A DNA stretch of 64,000 bases from JAAFIP01 sp963775085 (GTDB lineage: Bacteria > Pseudomonadota > Gammaproteobacteria > Burkholderiales > Burkholderiaceae_C). Where the stretch lies: NCBI GenBank assembly GCA_963775085.1, contig CAVZHO010000011.1, forward strand, positions 62,001 to 126,000, in the 5' to 3' direction. This document shows positions 61,776-64,000 of the stretch, in pieces (within the stretch, counting starts at the first letter, position 1; the number at the start of each line of letters is the position of its first letter). Both the position numbers and the translations under genes were made by a program. Below the pieces are notes generated by a model. The model was not told the origin of the DNA. It searched no databases and worked only from the letters and a program-made list of their open reading frames with translations.

Positions 61776-64000
61776 ATGGCCCTCCATCCAGACTTTCCGT
61801 TATCACCTTATGTGGTTTTGCCGCCAGACCAGCGATGGTTTCCAGCCGCAGAAAATTTGCGCGACACAGCCTATGAAAAGCTTTTGCCACCGCTGGTTGC
61901 CAAAATCAGGGAAGCCGTGTGTGAATGGCGAGCCGCTGGCTACGCAGGGGCATCTGATACCTCAAAAGCGCTCTTGGCATGGTGGTTTGACACCGATCAC
62001 TTGATAGAGCAGGGCGACGGCTCCCAAAGCCAGTTCCGTTATTACTTCGCACAGCGCGAAGCGGTGGAGTCGGTTATATGGCTCTACGATGTCCGCGGCG
62101 CACGCGACAAGTTTGACTTGCTGCGTTTCGATGCCTCGGGTGCGGTTACAACTGGCATGTTCGACGAGGACTGGCCGCGTTTTGTCGTGAAAATGGCGAC
62201 AGGCGCTGGCAAAACCAAGGTGTTATCGCTACTTATGGCGTGGAGCTACTTTCACAAGCTCTATGAGGCCAACTCCGATTTAGCCCGCAACTTTTTGTTA
62301 ATTGCCCCCAACATCATCGTGCTAGACCGCTTGCGCGCTGATTTTGACGGCCTCAAAATCTTCTTTTACGACCCGGTTCTACCCGACAATGGCCACGCTG
62401 GCCGTAACTGGCGAGACGATTTTCAAATAGCATTGCACATCCAGGACGATGTTCGAATTGTCCGCCCTACTGGCAATATCTTCTTGACCAACATTCATCG
62501 GGTGTACTTGGGCGAGGTGCCAGAGCCATCGTTGGACGACGACGACCTGCGTGATTATTTTCTTGCCCCGTTTGGTGCTAAACCCGTCGGCAAAACCACC
62601 GACAGCAATACCGACCTAGGCGAAATCGTCCGAGAGATAGATGAACTTGCCGTCTTCAATGACGAAGCGCACCACATCCATGACCCACGTTTGGCATGGT
62701 TTAAATGCATTCAAGACATTCATCACCGCATGCTGCAAAAGGACCTGCGCTTGGCCTTGCAAATTGATGTCTCCGCAACCCCACGTGGTAACAGCGGTGC
62801 GATCTTTGTGCAAACCGTCAGCGACTATCCCTTGGTGGAGGCTATCGCCCAAAACGTCGTGAAACACCCGGTACTGCCCGATGCTGCCAGCCGTTCCAAG
62901 CTCACAGAGCATAAAAGCCCGATCATCAGCGAAAAATACGCTGATTATTTACAGCTAGGCGTAGAGGAGTGGCGCAAGAGCTATGCTGACCACGAAAAGC
63001 TGGGCAAAAAAGCAGTGCTATTCGTCATGGTGGACGACACCAAAAATTGCGACGAAGTCGGCGTGCATCTAGAGAAAATATGCGCTGAACTGCAAGGCGC
63101 AGTGCTGGTAATTCACACCAAAGCCAATGGCGAAATCTCTGAAGCTGCCTCCGGTAAAAGCAAAGAAGAATTGGAGAAGTTACGCAAACAGTCGAATGAG
63201 ATTGATTCCTGGAAGTCGCCTTACAAAGCCATTGTGTCGGTGCTCATGCTTAAAGAAGGCTGGGACGTGCGTAACGTCACCACCATTGTCGGCCTGCGGG
63301 CCTATGCAGCCAAGAGCAACATCCTGCCCGAACAAACTCTGGGGCGAGGTCTGCGCCGCATGTATTTTGGCAGCGATGAGCGCGAGACTGTGTCCGTCAT
63401 CGGCACGCCCGCCTTCATGGAGTTTGTGGAGTCCATTCAAAGCGAAGGCGTCAACTTTGAGCGCGTAGCCATGGGCGGCGCAGGCGGTACCCAGCGGCAA
63501 GATTCTTTGGTGGTGGAGGTGGACAAAGAGGTAGCCGAAAAAGATATTGATGCCCTAGACATTGCCTTGCCACGGTTGACGCGCCGCTTTAACCGCGAAT
63601 TTAAAGACCTGTCTGAGCTTGACCCCGCAGCCTTTGGCAACACCAAACTGCCCATTAAACCCTTCACCCCCGAACAAACCCGCGAGATAGTCTTCAAAAC
63701 CATGCTCGACTCCGAGGTTGATCACACCATCAGCCTTGACAGCACCGGCACGGCAGACTACCGCTCGGTGGTAGGGTTTTTTGCACGGCAGCTACTTAAA
63801 GACTTGCGCCTGGTGGGCGGTTACGAGTTGCTGTACCCCAAGGTCAAAGTCTTTATCCGTGAACATCTATTCAGCCAAACGGTGGACTTGGAAGATGCCG
63901 TGGTTTTGCGCAATTTGTCGGAGCCCGAAGTGGGCAAAGTGCTGTTTGATCACTTTCGCTTTGCCATGAACGCATTGACCATCAAAGACACCGGCAGCTC
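61776..64000 (+). CDS. Type III restriction enzyme-like helicase/nuclease subunit (3' end outside window)
   Basis: The open frame runs from ATG 61776 to the window edge (741 codons, no stop). It is a superfamily 2 ATPase: Walker A ATGAGKT (141-147), DEAHH (296-300), SATPRG (333-338) and the arginine-finger motif QTLGRGLRR (520-528). The order and spacing fit Res subunits of type III restriction systems, especially the stand-alone kind with a C-terminal nuclease. Flanking mod or methylase genes are not in the window upstream. It starts 134 bp after the tmRNA 3' end, so it may open a genomic island. Confidence 0.85.
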   Translation, partial: MALHPDFPLSPYVVLPPDQRWFPAAENLRDTAYEKLLPPLVAKIREAVCEWRAAGYAGASDTSKALLAWWFDTDHLIEQGDGSQSQFRYYFAQREAVESVIWLYDVRGARDKFDLLRFDASGAVTTGMFDEDWPRFVVKMATGAGKTKVLSLLMAWSYFHKLYEANSDLARNFLLIAPNIIVLDRLRADFDGLKIFFYDPVLPDNGHAGRNWRDDFQIALHIQDDVRIVRPTGNIFLTNIHRVYLGEVPEPSLDDDDLRDYFLAPFGAKPVGKTTDSNTDLGEIVREIDELAVFNDEAHHIHDPRLAWFKCIQDIHHRMLQKDLRLALQIDVSATPRGNSGAIFVQTVSDYPLVEAIAQNVVKHPVLPDAASRSKLTEHKSPIISEKYADYLQLGVEEWRKSYADHEKLGKKAVLFVMVDDTKNCDEVGVHLEKICAELQGAVLVIHTKANGEISEAASGKSKEELEKLRKQSNEIDSWKSPYKAIVSVLMLKEGWDVRNVTTIVGLRAYAAKSNILPEQTLGRGLRRMYFGSDERETVSVIGTPAFMEFVESIQSEGVNFERVAMGGAGGTQRQDSLVVEVDKEVAEKDIDALDIALPRLTRRFNREFKDLSELDPAAFGNTKLPIKPFTPEQTREIVFKTMLDSEVDHTISLDSTGTADYRSVVGFFARQLLKDLRLVGGYELLYPKVKVFIREHLFSQTVDLEDAVVLRNLSEPEVGKVLFDHFRFAMNALTIKDTGS

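Overview
The window looks like chromosomal DNA of a Comamonadaceae-type betaproteobacterium (Rhodoferax, Polaromonas or Acidovorax relatives). The reasons are gene content (Bug-type TctC binding protein, PaaK/PaaI/PaaG, Hda, UbiG-Gph pair, PA2778/PA2779 pair), tmRNA tag ANDERFALAA, high GC, and short dispersed repeats of a kind I associate with this family. No species can be named from the sequence alone.

Layout. 1-7.4 kb: membrane signalling protein with a degenerate GGDEF domain, MOSC protein, UbiH-type hydroxylase, DsbC-like protein, M61 peptidase and DUF3108 protein. 7.4-14.5 kb: tripartite tricarboxylate-type transporter (tctCBA, minus strand) downstream of paaG-paaI-paaK, then an enoyl-CoA hydratase. 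14.6-18.6 kb: tRNA-Met(CAT), aspartase, ATM1-type ABC exporter, YciA-like thioesterase. 18.7-27.6 kb: an AtuA-type pair divergent from a livHMGF - acyl-CoA ligase - livK uptake and activation operon. 27.7-39.3 kb: a long minus-strand acyl-CoA catabolic cluster. Its core order SDR - carboxylase beta - acyl-CoA dehydrogenase - enoyl-CoA hydratase - carboxylase alpha matches atuBCDEF of acyclic terpene degradation. With the ligase and AtuA, it could import, activate, oxidise and carboxylate a branched or terpenoid acid. 39.3-46.5 kb: housekeeping genes (folK, pcnB, HAD phosphatase, hda, perM-like, purM), a MazEF-like module and a cytochrome c behind a perfect FNR-type box. 46.6-52 kb: ring hydroxylase plus extradiol dioxygenase, PA2779/PA2778 pair, SirB1-like protein. 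52-54.1 kb: gene-poor DNA with decayed ORFs. 54.1-61.2 kb: murJ, a duplicated murJ/trmL boundary enclosing a Phd/PIN toxin-antitoxin module and an SPFH gene remnant, then trmL, ubiG, gph and two exported proteins. 61.2-64 kb: ssrA followed by a type III restriction-like helicase gene that runs off the window.

The most unusual content is the repeats. (a) Three copies of a hairpin element keep two sequence blocks fixed while both stems change with compensating bases, as a structured RNA or DNA element would. (b) About 13 copies of a 45-60 bp repeat occur, several inside genes; in three genes the repeat is read in one frame as the signal peptide core. (c) Two other repeat families are inserted in frame inside the carboxylase alpha subunit and elsewhere. 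(d) Long inverted repeats built of phased ACGC-A-tract units lie between catabolic genes.
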